Shown here piece by piece: positions 44,214 through 56,088 of a stretch of DNA of 64,000 bases (position 1 is its first letter; each line of letters starts with the position of its first letter). A program made the position numbers and the translations under genes. The notes beneath the pieces were generated by a model. The model was given only the letters and a program-made list of their open reading frames with translations, was not told the origin of the DNA and made no database searches. Origin of the DNA: Deroplatys truncata (taxonomy: Eukaryota > Arthropoda > Insecta > Mantodea > Mantidae); contig CM060988.1 of the NCBI GenBank assembly GCA_030765065.1, forward strand, positions 178,353,065 to 178,417,064. The letters run 5' to 3'.

Positions 44214-45002
44214 TTACATTCTCTGCTACGTATAGTAAGTAGGGAAAGTATTGCATTCCACTCAAAAATTCGATACCGAGATTTCGTGTTTTGAGGCCCC
44301 TGATTCCAAAAAAATGCATTTGTAGGAAAGGTCCGTATTTGTTTGTCGGATAAATACCAAACTTGGTATTTAGGTTCAGTATCTTCCAGAGATGCGACAC
44401 GAAGGTTTTCAAGAAAATCCCCCACCCCAGATTACACTTCACATGGAACATTTTTCGAAAATTTTAATTTTCTCAAAAATGGCTCTAACGATTTTGATTT
44501 AAATATCATATGTTTAAGATATTTTCATACAAACAAAATGTATATCTTGTATTTTCTGGGAATGTCTCCAAAAGTATTCTTCAATGTGAACGGCTTTTGC
44601 ATAACTGGTAAATCATAAGAGATAAACAAAATTTTACTACACAAAAAATGTAGATCGCTTTAAAATACACAATTCATGTCTTATACATCTTTTTGCTGAG
44701 TGAACGATTTTCGAGATATTGCTTGTTATTCCCCTAAATTTTCCAATACTTAAACTTTTTCTCAAATGGGAATTTGTTATTCATTATTTTTGTCCTAGTA
44801 ATGCAAAGGGAATGGAATACTGCACATAGCAACCAGTGCTTAAACGCTTAAAGCCTACCATTTCCCCTTGTATTTACAAGAAAATTAGCAATAAGATTAA
44901 CATCTCGATATCTCGATTAACATGAAGCATATGGAGAATAAGCGTTTGTAAAAATAGTTTGTACAAGAGTAGAGAAAGACATGTGAGTGTAACAAATCAG
45001 AT
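44214..45002 (-). mobile_element. HINE-like repeat with microsatellite deleted
   Basis: The 3' end is at 44214 (ACATTCTCTGCTACG), the microsatellite is missing (CCGTATTTGTTTGTCGG at about 44335) and the 5' end lies near 45002 (AACAAATCAGATTT). A copy without the microsatellite shows it is not essential for mobility or was lost later. Confidence 0.8.
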
Positions 45003-45024
45003 TTTTAGAAAAAGGTCCGTATGC

Positions 45025-45062
<38 letters not shown>

Positions 45063-46514
45063 ACAGCATAACTCAAAAACGAAAAGTCGGATAAATACCA
45101 CACTTGGTATTTAGGTTCAGCATCTTTTAAAGATGCAATGAGAAGATTGTCAAGAAAATCTCTCCTCCCCAGACTACCCTTTACATGGAACATTTTTCGA
45201 AAATGTTTATTTCCTCAAAAATGGCTCTTAACGATTTTGATTAAAATATTATAGGTTCAAGATATGTTCATGACAAATAAAACGTCTGTCTTGAATTTTC
45301 TGGGAATGTACCGCAAAGTTCCTTTCATTGTGAATGGCTTTTGCACTACTGGTAAACCTTAAATGTTTTTGTACACAACTAAATGTAGATCTCGTTAAAA
45401 AACACAATTTGTCACATACTTTTGTTTGATCGAGTGAACCATTTCACAAATATTCCTTGTTATTTGCTTGTATTTTCCAATACTTTTAAGTCGGAATTAT
45501 AAAGGCAATACTTATCATAATAATCTGAGAAGGATAGTGATATAAAATAAGTAATAATATATTTAAAATCAGTGTATGTATAAAAAGGAGAAGCATTGTG
45601 AAAATTGTTGACTGTAAAAGTGACTGAAAGACAAGACAGGCACAGTTTTGTTAATTAGGGACCAGCCCCAGGCAGAAAGGGTAAATACCATTGAAGCAAG
45701 TTTTTCCTGGTAACCCGACGAATACAGCTGCACTTAGCCTGGTGAAGGCCACTCTAGCTTCATGACGCTAAGTTTGAGGAGAATGTTTGAGGGGAGAGAG
45801 GGGAAGTTTAGCTTGGTTTTCCTTGTATCAGCGTGGGTAAATTCAGTCTGTCCTGAGTGCCTGGCGAGGACGGGACGACCTTCTCGTCGAGTTGTGAACA
45901 TTGGCGGCGAACATGCTAGAGGGTAGAACGCTTAGCTGTATTTAATATTCTTCGGTCTTGATAAAGACAAAGTAACATCGTATGCATTTACAAGTGATCG
46001 GTAAACCTAAAATAGTATTTTAAATAGTGAATAAAAGTTTTCGAAGATAGCGTTTGTATGTTTCTCTGTACACACCCACGCATACCCTGAGGTTAAGATT
46101 TCATGCTGGAGCAGCCGTGGCAAAAGAAGAACCAACTGGGAGGAGACAAGCAGCAACCGTGAGGCAAAAGGTATTGCTTCATTGTTGGAGGACGGAGCGT
46201 GGCTGCGTCATATTGCGGGGCAGAAAGAATTACCTGTGCCACTTTTCTCAAATGGGAATTCGCTATTCGTTTTTTTTTTATATCACCTGGACATACAAAA
46301 AAAATGGAATGCTCCACATAGCAACCAGCTCTTAAAATATTTGACTATCACTTAAAGCCTACCATATCCCCCTTGCATCTACAAGAAAATTAGCAATAAG
46401 ATAGTTTCTGCAAATGTTTATCTCCATTAACATGAAGCATATGAAGAATAAGCGTTTGTAAAAATAATTTGTACAAGAGTAGAGAAAGTCATGAAAGTGC
46501 AACACATCAGATTT
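45003..46514 (-). repeat. old HINE-like copy split by family-2 LTR
   Basis: The family 3' part starts inside the element at AGAAAAAGGTCCGTATGCG, with a GT/GA microsatellite at 45018-45062. It runs to TTTTCCAATACTTTT (45485), then resumes at about 46240 (TTTTCTCAAATGGGAATTCG) to the 5' end near 46514. Confidence 0.75.
45486..46213. mobile_element. LTR family 2, second copy
   Basis: It aligns over its whole length to 38497-39207 with the same order of blocks (GGAATTATAAAGGCAATA, GAGAAGGATAGTGATATAAA, TTCTCGTCGAGTTGTGAAC, GAGCGTGGCTGCGTCA). Some 27 bases (TATTGCGGGGCAGAAAG...) separate its right end from the host repeat, so a residue of internal sequence or a rearrangement is possible. No clean duplication seen. 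Confidence 0.75.
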
Positions 46515-46810
46515 TCATTTTCTGCTGTTTACCCCTTATATAGAAGTTCATTCAGAATGAAGAGGGCCTCACAGGCCGTTCCCAGAAAATTCAACATGTG
46601 CATTTCATTTGTTATTTACATATCAAACAAACGGTGTTTAATCAAAACTGTTAGAACCATTTTTTAATATATAACGAAGCTATTTTAATGTTAAGAGTGG
46701 CTCGGAGCGGATGTATTTTCTCAAATACTTTATGATACATCTTTGAAAAGTATTGAATTTAAAACAAGTGTGGTATTCATCGGAAACATTTCGTTTTTAC
46801 TTTCTCTACT
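46515..46810. repeat. old HINE-like fragments
   Basis: Plus-strand landmarks (TTCATTCAGAATGAAGAGG, CCCAGAAAATTCAACATG, AATCAAAACTGTTAGAACC) are followed by a short minus-strand 3' end (ACTTTCTCTACTATG at 46799). Confidence 0.5.
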
Positions 46811-46986
46811 ATGTACACAGCCCACAAGAAGTAATCTCATTCGATTTCTGATCGTTTTTAAGGGCGTTAGTAGTGACTTAAGACATCCGCTTGCGCCTCC
46901 TTCACCCTTAGTGTGTTGAACAAGGAAGGGGGCTACAGCTTGACTGTTTAAGAACATCTAAACGTCTAGGAAACGCTAGTTTATAT

Positions 46987-48093
46987 TGGGGCAGTATTTT
47001 AATACCTAAATAATTTCAATTGTATTTTTATAATAAACAAATACAATAACAGCCCGCCTTGAAATAATATGTATGTAATAATTATTTAAAATGTATGTAA
47101 CAGTCATTGCATATGCTTATATTTATTGTAAACATGTTTTATAATGTTATGTAAATACATTACATACTTTAATAATGCAAGAGCTGTGAGAATAATAAGT
47201 TTTAAGTTGCTAACAATGAGATAACTTTGTAGCAATAATGAGTTTGATAGTTTGAAAGTTAGTAGTCATGATTAGAGCAACGATAATGTAAATTCAGTAA
47301 CAGTTTAAAATTAGCCAATCAACAGCAAAGAAAAGCTTTAAGTAAAATGCAGATATTCTATTTGACTAGAATTAGCCAATCAGAGACTTGAAATACCGAA
47401 GCTTACGGGTTTAAGGGTTGAAACATGTTCAGTTGCTGGCAAACCTTGGTAGTGACCAGATGGAAGATGTGTTCTCTACAGAAATATTACGTGTGAATCC
47501 TAAAATATGTCTACGCGTTAGCTAGGTTAAAGTATTAAAGATTCTCACAGCTCTTAAAAAGTCTAGTGCTTTATTAAAATGTGCAAGGATTAATAAAATA
47601 AGTGTATTTAAAAACTTAAATTCTGTGTATGTCTACAATTATTGTCGTACCGCACCTTGCCTAAGAGACATGACTTTACAAACATTGCTGACGCAGCCGA
47701 GGCAAATTCAAACAAATAATATATAGAAGCAGTTTCAATAACAAAGTTAAATACTATAGTGTAAAACTTGGAGTGTAACAACAAAAACACATCTTTAAAT
47801 CAGCTTCTCATACGTAGCAGCATACTGCGTAACAGTAACTATTACGTAATCAACAACTTCAAACCGACGCCGAAAGCGTGTTGCAAACTTCTTAAACAAA
47901 GTAAACTCCAAGAAAAATATTTCTTCAAATTGGCTTCCAATGCATGAAGCTTTAATAAATTACGTAAACATATATTACGTAACATAACACCCACTACTAG
48001 TTGGCCACCATACGTGGGGCAGTTAAAATTAAAGCAACTATATTACATTCTACTTCAAGTTGGCACCCATACGTGGGGCATTTAACTACTTCA
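46987..48093 (+). mobile_element. solo LTR, family 1, copy C
   Basis: It begins TGGGGCAGTATTTTAATACC and ends CTACTTCA. ATAT flanks both sides (46983-46986 and 48094-48097), a 4-bp target duplication. Length is 1107 bp. Near the 3' end the motif ATACGTGGGGCA preceded by TTGGC(A)CC occurs twice (about 48000-48024 and 48057-48080); TTGGC.CCC is reminiscent of a primer-binding-site start, so the duplicated terminus may reflect LTR-plus-leader duplication. Confidence 0.8.
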
Positions 48094-48097
48094 ATAT

Positions 48098-49104
48098 GAG
48101 GACTTATAACTGATGTTTGAGGACTAAAATGCTAACTTCTCTAGATTTGATTCATATTCTAGGGCATTTAATGTATATTCGAAATTAAAGATCGACAAAA
48201 TTGGTCGCCATTCCTGATCTATTCCTATTTGTAATTTGTCAATCTGTTGATAGAACTAGCATAGGTGTGCTTATTGGTGTGATACACAGCACAAAGCGTG
48301 ATAGCACCTACAAGGTGACACAACCATCCAATAAAATGAAGTAATGACGTCATGAAGTACCCTAGAATGGGTAACAAATGTTGTTTGTTTAGGGACAAGC
48401 TATAGATTACTCATTAACAGAGGTTATTTCTGACCCCGATACCGAATATAATGGCACTCACTGGTTGTCTTTTGTTTCTTGGAATCTGCTTCAAGAGAGA
48501 CGTGGTAAAGGCTGGATTGAAACAAGCATTGGTTAGATAAATGTGGAGATCTAGTGGAGAAAGAAACTTTTTGCTGCAAAGTGCGCACAGTGGTAATTTC
48601 CAGTGCAAATTCTCTCATCCCAATGGACGGTATCCTTGTAATTTATCCTGGCCTTTAGTAAGAATCACAATAACCCCTCCCCCCTAGTAAAACAACTGCA
48701 GTAGCTGACAGAACATGAAGAGTGATTTTCCCAGTTGTTTACATCCGTTCCATAGTCATCCGGAATATATATTTTTAAGCTCTCGTTCTAAAACCTGCAC
48801 TATTGTCGCAGTGTCGTAAATCCTTCCATTGCAAGTTGTAACGACTTCCCGGGCACGACAGCAATAATGTCTACTGCAGGACAGTAAAGTGATCGACTCC
48901 AACAGGTGCGTTACGTTTTATGTTGCAGTCGCTGTGATGCAGTACTGAACTCTGCTTTTAGCAACATTGTTTCAGTACTCTTTATTGCCTCATCATTTGT
49001 TTCCTTGTTTTCTGCATGTGCTTTACTTTATTCCCCCTGTTAATCTTAGTTAATTTTGCTGGGCTTTTTCGACAAACTTTGGCAGTCTAATTAACTGTTC
49101 ATTA
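48098..49104. other. no gene recognised
   Basis: The DNA appears single-copy. Overlapping short ORFs near 48414-48618 lack motifs. Confidence 0.5.
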
Positions 49105-49222
49105 CTTTTTACTTTTTCCACTATGCATTAAGTAGAAAACGTAAAACGTTCTATATCGAGATTTCATCGGAAATGTGTGTTTTGAGGGCTCATGAATCAA
49201 ACAAGATAATGTTTTAGAAAAA

Positions 49223-50037
49223 TCTGATGTGTTGCACTTCCACGATTTTCTATTTTCACAAACGCTTATTCTCCATCTACTTCATGTTAATGGAGGTAAA
49301 CATTTGCAGAATCTTATTGCTAATTTTCTTGTAGGTGCAAGGGGAATATGGTAGGCTTTAAGCGATAGTCAAATATTTTAAGAGCTGGTTGCTATGTGGA
49401 GTATTCCATTCTATTTGCATATCCAGTACACAAAAAAAAAACGAATAACGAATTTTCATTTGAGAAAAAGTATAAGTATTGGAAAATTGAAACAAGTAAG
49501 AAATATCTCGGAAATGATTCACTGGGTAAGAAAAATATATATAGCAGATGGTGTGTTTTAACAAGATCTAAATTTTTTGTGTAGAGAATGTTTGTCTATG
49601 TCTTACGGTTTACTAGTTATGCAAAAGCCATTCAGAATAAAGAGCACTTTTGAGGACATTCCCGGAAAATTCAAGACGTATATTTCATTTGTCATGAAAA
49701 TATCTTTAACATATGATATTTTAATCAAAATCGTTAGACCCATTTTTTAGAAAACCAAATTTTCGAAAAATGTTCTATGTAAAGGGTAGCCTGGTCTAGG
49801 GAATTTTTTTAAATCTTCGCGTTGCATCTTTGAAAAATACTGAACCAAATTACCAACTTTGGTATTTATAGACTTTTCGTTTCTGGTTTATGCTGTTCAC
49901 ACACACACACACAGGGACCTTTTTTAAAAAATGCTGTTCTTTGGATTCAGAGGGCCTCAAAACATTTATTTCTGGCGAAACCTTGGTGTGGAATTTTTGG
50001 GTGGAATGTAATACTTACCCTACTTATAGAGAAAGTA
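49223..50037 (+). mobile_element. HINE-like repeat, first insertion into the old copy
   Basis: TCTGATG start; the 3' hairpin is reduced (CTACTTATAGAGAAAGTAG), so it is older or damaged. Its microsatellite (49899-49913) is short. Confidence 0.8.
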
Positions 50038-50278
50038 GAAACGGTCCACGTATATGTGTGTGCCTATGAACAGAGAAACTCAAAATCAAAAAGTCAGATA
50101 AATCCCTAAATTTGGTATTAGTATCTTTTATAGATGCGACACAAATTTTCAAGAAATTTCCCCAACCCAAACTACCCTTTTCATGGAATATTCTTCGAAA
50201 TATTTCATTTTCTAATAAATAGGTTTAACGATTTTGATTAAAATACCATATATTAAAAGATATTTACATCAGAAAAAA

Positions 50279-51191
50279 TCTGATGTGTTACACTCACATG
50301 ACTTTCCCTACTCTTGTCAAACTATTTTTACAAACGCTTATTCTCCATCTAGTTCATATTAATTGAGATAAACATTTGCAGAGTCTATCTTATTGCTAAT
50401 TTTCTTGTAGATGTAAGGGGAATATATATTTACAAGGGCAATTTGGAAATACAGTAGCATTTAAGCACATGCATATCTCTTAATAGCTGGTTGCTAGGTG
50501 CAGCACCATTCCCTTTCCCACAGATTAATACTCTTTGCATATCCAAGACAAAAAAATGAATAACGAATTCCCATTTGAGAAAATAAGTATTGAAAAATTT
50601 AAGGGAATAACAAGCAATATCTTGAAAATGGTTCACTCAACAACAAAAAATGTATATGACAAATTGTGTATTTTAACGCGATCTACATGTTTTGTGTAGT
50701 AAAATTTTGTCTATCTCTTATGGTTTACCAGTTATGCAAAAGTCGTTCACAATGAAGAATAATTTTGGAGACATTCCCAGAAAATTCAAGATATACATTT
50801 TATTTGCCATAAAAATATCTTAAACATATGATATTTTAATCAAAATCGTTAGAGCCATTTTTGAGAAAATTAAAATTTTCGAAAAATGTTCCATGTGAAG
50901 GGTAATCTGGGGTGGGGGGATTTTCTCGAAAACCTTCGTGTCGCATCCTTGGAAGATACTGATCCTAAATACCAAGTTTGGTGTTTATCCGACTGTTCGT
51001 TTCTGAGTTATACTGTTCACACACACACAGATCGACACACAGACACACAGACACACGGACATGTTTCCAAAAATGCTTTTTTTTGGATTCAGGGGGTCTC
51101 AAAACATATATTTCCGGTGAAATCTCGGTATCAAATTTTTGGTTGGAATACAATGCTTCCCCTACTTACTATACGTAGTAGAGAAAGTAAA
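50279..51191 (+). mobile_element. HINE-like repeat, long-5' subfamily, second insertion
   Basis: Full-length, with an extended 5' part, a microsatellite at 51019-51058 and a perfect hairpin. The 130-codon ORF at 50886-51278 is the recurrent repeat ORF, not a gene. Confidence 0.9.
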
Positions 51192-51673
51192 AGGGTGTGT
51201 ATGTTGAATTATCTAGGAATAGCCTGTGAAGTCCTCTTCATTCGGAAGGAATTTTTTATAATCTTGTATAATTGGTAAACGTTAAGCGTAGACGAAAACG
51301 TACTGCACAAAAAATTTAGATCTATTTCAAATAACGCTTTTATGGCATAAGACATTTCCGAAATATCCCTCATTAGTGGTTCAAATTGTTCAATACTTAG
51401 TCATTCTTTCAAAGTCCTGTCTATATTCAGTTGTTCCTCGCGATGTCATGGAAATAGTTTGGAAATTTAAGGCAGCTTATAGAGTTCAGTTCTATAACAT
51501 ATAACTATCGCTATTTTCTTTGTTCAGTCCCGTGTGAATTAATCGGAACAAGGTAAATTGTCAGTACTGTGCTTATAATGAAATCTCTCTGACCGTTGTT
51601 GCTTGTTGTTTCATATGTTAATTGTTGTGTGGCAGTTAGTTTTCAGTTCAAATGTGCGTTTATTTGAATATCG

Positions 51674-52386
51674 TTGAGATTTATAGTTATCTTGTCTTCG
51701 ATAGATACGACTCCCAGGAAGCGAAGTGCGATTCTAGCACAAAATACTTCTATGACGAAAAGAGAGGTAGCTACAAAGTTCGGTGTTGGTGTAGCCACTG
51801 TACATAGAATTATTCATCAGTACAAAGAGACTGGCTCCATTACATCAAAGAAAAAGTGGAAATGTGGTCACAAAAAGAAAACTTCAGCAAATGATGACCG
51901 CTTTCTCCATAGGAAGCGCAAAATAAAACCTAGGTTCACTGCTGTGGACTTGGCTCGTGATACGAGGAACGGGAGTGAATCTAGATGCATCTATGTCCGT
52001 CGTAGACTTTTAGCAGCTGGAAAAGCCCGAAAACCTGTGAAGAAACAATTTCTTACACAAGCAATGGTAAGATACGCTCCTTATGGTTGCATCCTCATCG
52101 AAGTTGGACATTGCGAGACTGGAATAAACTTCTTTTCTCTGATGAGTCTCATTTCGAAGTGCAAGCTTAGAGGGTTTAGTATGTGCGCCGAGCAAATAAT
52201 GAACCTGCAAATTCAGAACATAATTAACAGACTGTAAAACATCCTGAGAAGAAAATGTTTTGGGACCGTTTTACCTATGAAAGACTAAGATCTTTAATTT
52301 CACTTGAAGGCATGATGAAAAGTGATCAGTACATCACAGTACTGGTGAGAATTGTTCGTGGACTCCAGAAAAGGTTTCCAGAAGGT
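51674..52386 (+). pseudogene. Tc1-like transposase relic, truncated
   Basis: The N-terminal helix-turn-helix reads MTKREVATKFGVGVATVHRI then GSITSKKKWKCGHKKKTS (hinge), followed by RFTAVDLARDTRNG and VRRRLLAAGKARKPVKKQFL. Past a frameshift near 52075, the frame gives WNKLLFSDESHFEVQ at about 52118-52162 (first catalytic Asp), YVRRANNEP, EKKMFWDRFTYE and EGMMKSDQYITVLV, ending at RFPEG. The rest of the core, with the other two acidic residues, is missing, cut exactly where an LTR insertion begins. Confidence 0.8.
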
Positions 52387-53225
52387 TGAAAGGGGATATA
52401 AATAAACACAAACACGCACATACAGACATATAAATCAATATGAAACAAGAACTGTACATAATATAATTCAGCAAGAACGATGTTAGAATATTTAGCAGCC
52501 AAGAAATGTAAAAAGCAGACTTTAACTTAGATAAGTAAGGGACGGGCGAGCTAGCTAATTCCAGGTAAAAGTAATTCTAGGTAGAGCCCACCACCTTTCT
52601 CCAAGCTAATGAGCAAGGAACTTGAAGCAATAACAATAAATATAAAGGTACAGATATAGAAACGAGAGAGACAGAGATATTGAGTCTGCTTCCGGACGCG
52701 TTACTGGGGCGCGTGTGCGAAAAGTTTTGGAGCAGAATATTTTCATACGTAATAAGGTAACGCGGTCTGAGGACCAATTAGAAATGTTACATTCTAAGGC
52801 GCGAAGGTGAGCGTCACTAGGTTTGGGTATAAAAGGGGGAAGAAAGCCCCAGATTTCCACTCTCTTGTACACCTTCTTATAGAATCTCTTCGACACACAG
52901 TGATACTGTATGGACGACGGATGCACGTGTATGCATTTGAGTGGGAAGCGCGTGCAGTTAAATTACACTTATAATTTATTATTATGCTTGGAATTGTTAC
53001 AATGGGAAAAGATAGCCGCCCAAAAGCATTTTATACCATACTTTCAAGAGAAATGGAGCGTATTTTAATTTGCCTTACCTGCGGAAACACCGAGATCAGT
53101 GAAATTAGTTAGATAGGTAATTTATTAGGAATAGAGAAATCATCAGCCGCTGAACAGAGGTAGCCGGAGACCAGAACACTGCAGCACAGGACATCAAACA
53201 AGAGGACCAAAATTTTCCCACTACA
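52387..53225 (+). mobile_element. solo LTR, family 3, second copy
   Basis: Begins TTGAAAGGGGATATA (TG at 52387) and ends CACTACA. AGGT lies on both sides (52383-52386 and 53226-53229), a perfect 4-bp target duplication. It is 839 bp and matches 24567-25444 throughout. Confidence 0.85.
52828..52835 (+). promoter_or_regulatory. TATA box of the family-3 LTR
   Basis: TATAAAAG followed by a GGGGGAAG stretch; the expected start site would be near 52858. It is degraded to TATGAAAG in the other copy at 25027. Confidence 0.5.
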
Positions 53226-53228
53226 AGG

Positions 53229-54905
53229 TGAGGCAGTATTTTTAACACTTAAATGATTTCAGTCAAATTATATAATATATAAATTCAATAACAGCCCGCC
53301 TTAAAGCAATATGTGTATAATATAATATAAAAAATCTGATGTGTTACACTCACATGACTTTCTCTACTCTTGTACAAACTATTTTTACAAACGCTTATTC
53401 TCCATATGCTTCATGTTAATCGAGATATCGAGATGTTAATCTTATCGGTAATTTTCTTGTAGATGCAAGGGGAATATGGTAGATTTTAAGCGATAGTAAA
53501 ATATTCTAAGCGCTGGTTGCTATGTGGCGCATTCTATTCTCTTTGCATGTCCAGGACATAAAAAAATGAATAACGAATTTGAGAAAAAGTATAAAGTATT
53601 GGAAAATTTAAGGGAATGTATATTGTATAAATTGTGTATTTTAACGCGATCTACATTTTTTGTGCAGTAACATTTTGTCTATCTCTTATGGTTTACTAGT
53701 TATGCAAAAGTCGTTCACAATGAAGAACACTTTTGGAGACATTCCCAGATAATTCGAGATATACATTTCATTTGTCATGAAAATACGTTAAACGTATGCT
53801 ATTTTAATCAAAATCGTTAGAGCCATTTTTAAGAAAATTAAAATTTTCGAAAAATGTTCCACGTAAAGGGTACTCTGGGGTGGGGGGATGTTCTTGAAAA
53901 CCTTCGTGTCGCATCTCTGGAAGATACTGAACCTAAATACCAACTTTGGTGTTTATCCGACTGTTCGTTTCTGAGTTATGCTGTTCACAGACACACAGAC
54001 ACACACACGGACATGTTTCCAAAAATGCTTTTTTTGGATTCAGGGAGTTTCAAAACATGTATTTCCGGTGAAATCTCGGTATCGAATTTTTGGGTGGAAT
54101 ACAATACTTCCCCTACTTACTGTACGTAGTAGAGAAACTAAAAATGTATGTAACAGTCATTTTATTAATGTTCATATTATATACATGTTTAATAATGTTA
54201 TGTGAATGTATTACGTAATTTAATAATTTAGGAGCTGTGAGAACAATAGATTAAAACTTGCTAACAATGAGGTAACAATAAGGTAGCCTTGAGGCAATAA
54301 TGAATAAGAAAGTTTAATAATGCTACTTGGAATTATTGGAGCAACAATAATGTAAATTTTGAGACAGTTTATAAATAGCAAATCAACAACCAGATAAAAG
54401 CTTAAGTTAAATGAAAGTATTCTATTGGAGTAGGATTAGCCAATCAGAAACTGAAATAGGGAAAATTATACAAATTCAGAAGTCAGTTGCTAGCAGACAG
54501 CGTTGCTAACTGGACGCGAGACGCGTCCTCGAGAAGTTTAATACGTATTCAGTGTGAGACCAAAATAGTTTACGTGTTAAAAAGTGCAAGTAATAAATAA
54601 ATAATCTCACAGCTCTCTATATCAGTGAAGTGTTATTTAAATCGTGTCAAGGATTAATAAATGGAGTGAAGTAAAAATTATAATCTGTGTAAGCCTACAT
54701 TCTTCAGCCGCACCACGCCTTGTTAAGATATGCATGTCTCTACAAATTAATACTGACGCAGCCGAGGCAAACATAAGTATATAATATTTAAAGAAACAGT
54801 AAAAATACAAAGCTAATATTTTTAAACTTGGGAAGAAGGCTACCGGGTACCATACGTGCGGTTGCAACTACTTCTAGTTCGGCTCCCCAACAGTCGAAAT
54901 ACAAT
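53229..54905 (+). repeat. LTR-like repeat family 1, copy D, hosting a HINE-like copy
   Basis: It starts TGAGGCAGTATTTTTAACAC immediately at the right duplication of the family-3 LTR. It is interrupted at 53335-54140 and continues from ATGTATGTAACAGTCATT to the region of GGCTCCCCAACAGTCG. Its right boundary is unclear. Confidence 0.7.
53335..54140 (+). mobile_element. HINE-like repeat inside LTR copy D
   Basis: TCTGATG start, hairpin with one change (CTACTTACTGTACGTAGTAG), and AGAAACTAA end. It sits in an A-tract that in copy A reads ATAAAATGTG. A small internal deletion removes part of the GAATAACAAGCAATATC region (53620). Confidence 0.9.
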
Positions 54906-54939
54906 ACAACTCTTACTTCAAATTATATCGGTCTAATTA

Positions 54940-55840
54940 TATAATATAAAAATTTAATAACAGCCCGCCTTAAAGCAATATGTGTATAATATAATATGTA
55001 AAGTTTATATTACAGTCATTGTATTATGTACATGTATGAAAATGCTATGTGAATGTATTACGTAGTTTAACAATATAGGAGCTGTGAGAATAATGGCAAG
55101 CCGCTTTCCGTAGCAAACAGAATTACAAAGTAGAAGCCGAAGGTTGCTAATAATGAGGTAACCTTGAGAGAACAATAAATTAGAAGCTTTAAAAAGGACT
55201 ACTAATAGTTCTTGGTACAATAATGTAATATTTAAAACAGTTTATAAATAGCCAATCAACTAGTAAAAGCTAAAAGTTAAATAAAGGTATTCTATTGGAG
55301 TAGGCTTAGCCAATCAGAGATTTGAAATACAGAAAATGTACAAATTTAAGCGGTAGACGCTACAAGATAGCATACCCAAGAAGTTCGGTTCGGTACGGGT
55401 TCAGTGAGAGACATAAAAAATAATTGCGGTGAGAGTAATACAAAGTTTACGTGTTAAAAAGTGCATTTCCGAATAATCTCACAGCTCTATAGTAGAATAT
55501 ATCAGTGAAATGTTATTTAATCGTGTAAAGGATTAATAAACAAAGTACAATACAATTATAATTTGTATAAGCCTTGTTCTTTAGCCGTACCAGTGCTGCT
55601 AAGAGATACGGGTTCTGAAAATTACTACTGACGCAGCCGAGACATGCATATATGATATTTAAGTAAAAATTAAAATAAAAAGTTGATTTTTAACTGTGGG
55701 GGCGAAGGCCACCGGAAAAGTGAACGTGGGGCGAAGACCACCGGAAAGTTTGTATCGTACGTGGTGCGAACACTTCTAGAAACAACTACTTCAAGTTTGG
55801 CTCCCATACGTGGGGTATAATCCACCTTCAAGTTTAGCTA
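54940..55840 (+). repeat. LTR-like repeat family 1, copy E
   Basis: It lacks about 35 bases of the 5' end (begins GTCTAATTATATAATATA) and directly follows copy D. It ends after TTTGGCTCCCATACGTGGGG, with CACCTTCA near 55830. The tandem D-E arrangement could be a recombined element or two insertions. Confidence 0.65.
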
Positions 55841-56088
55841 TTTCTGCAAAGGTTTATCTCGATTAAAATGGATAGACAGGAAAATATGTTTTTTAACAAT
55901 AATTTATATATCCACTAATAAGCAATAGAGAGTAGAGAAAGTCATCTGAATGTAACAGCAGATTTTTAATAAGATTTGACCAACACTTCACTGTCCTATA
56001 AATCCTTCTATCTACTATCAAATGTGTAATGGAACTATTTCTGTTAAAATGTTTATATCGGTGAACAAGAAGTAGATAGAAAAAAAAT
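55841..56088 (-). repeat. old HINE-like 5' fragments (two)
   Basis: TAGCTATTTCTGCAAAGG ... GTAGAGAAAGTCATCTGAA (to about 55970) is followed by a second 5' fragment that continues after the next insertion at 56938 (GCTTTTGTAAGAC). Confidence 0.55.

Larger units (their letters stand above)
49105..51530 (-). repeat. old HINE-like copy broken twice
   Basis: Pieces lie at 49105-49222 (ACTTTTTCCACTATGC ... GTTTTAGAAAA), 50038-50278 (CGGTCCACGTATATG ... TTTACATCAGAAAA) and 51192-51530 (GGGTGTGTATGTTGAATTA ... CTCGCGATGTCATGGAAATA). Joined, they give the family order on the minus strand. Both breaks are in A-tracts. Confidence 0.8.

Noticed and set aside
48414-48618. two overlapping 64-codon minus-strand ORFs in single-copy DNA
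   Set aside because: Neither shows a recognisable domain or codon pattern; overlapping frames argue for chance.
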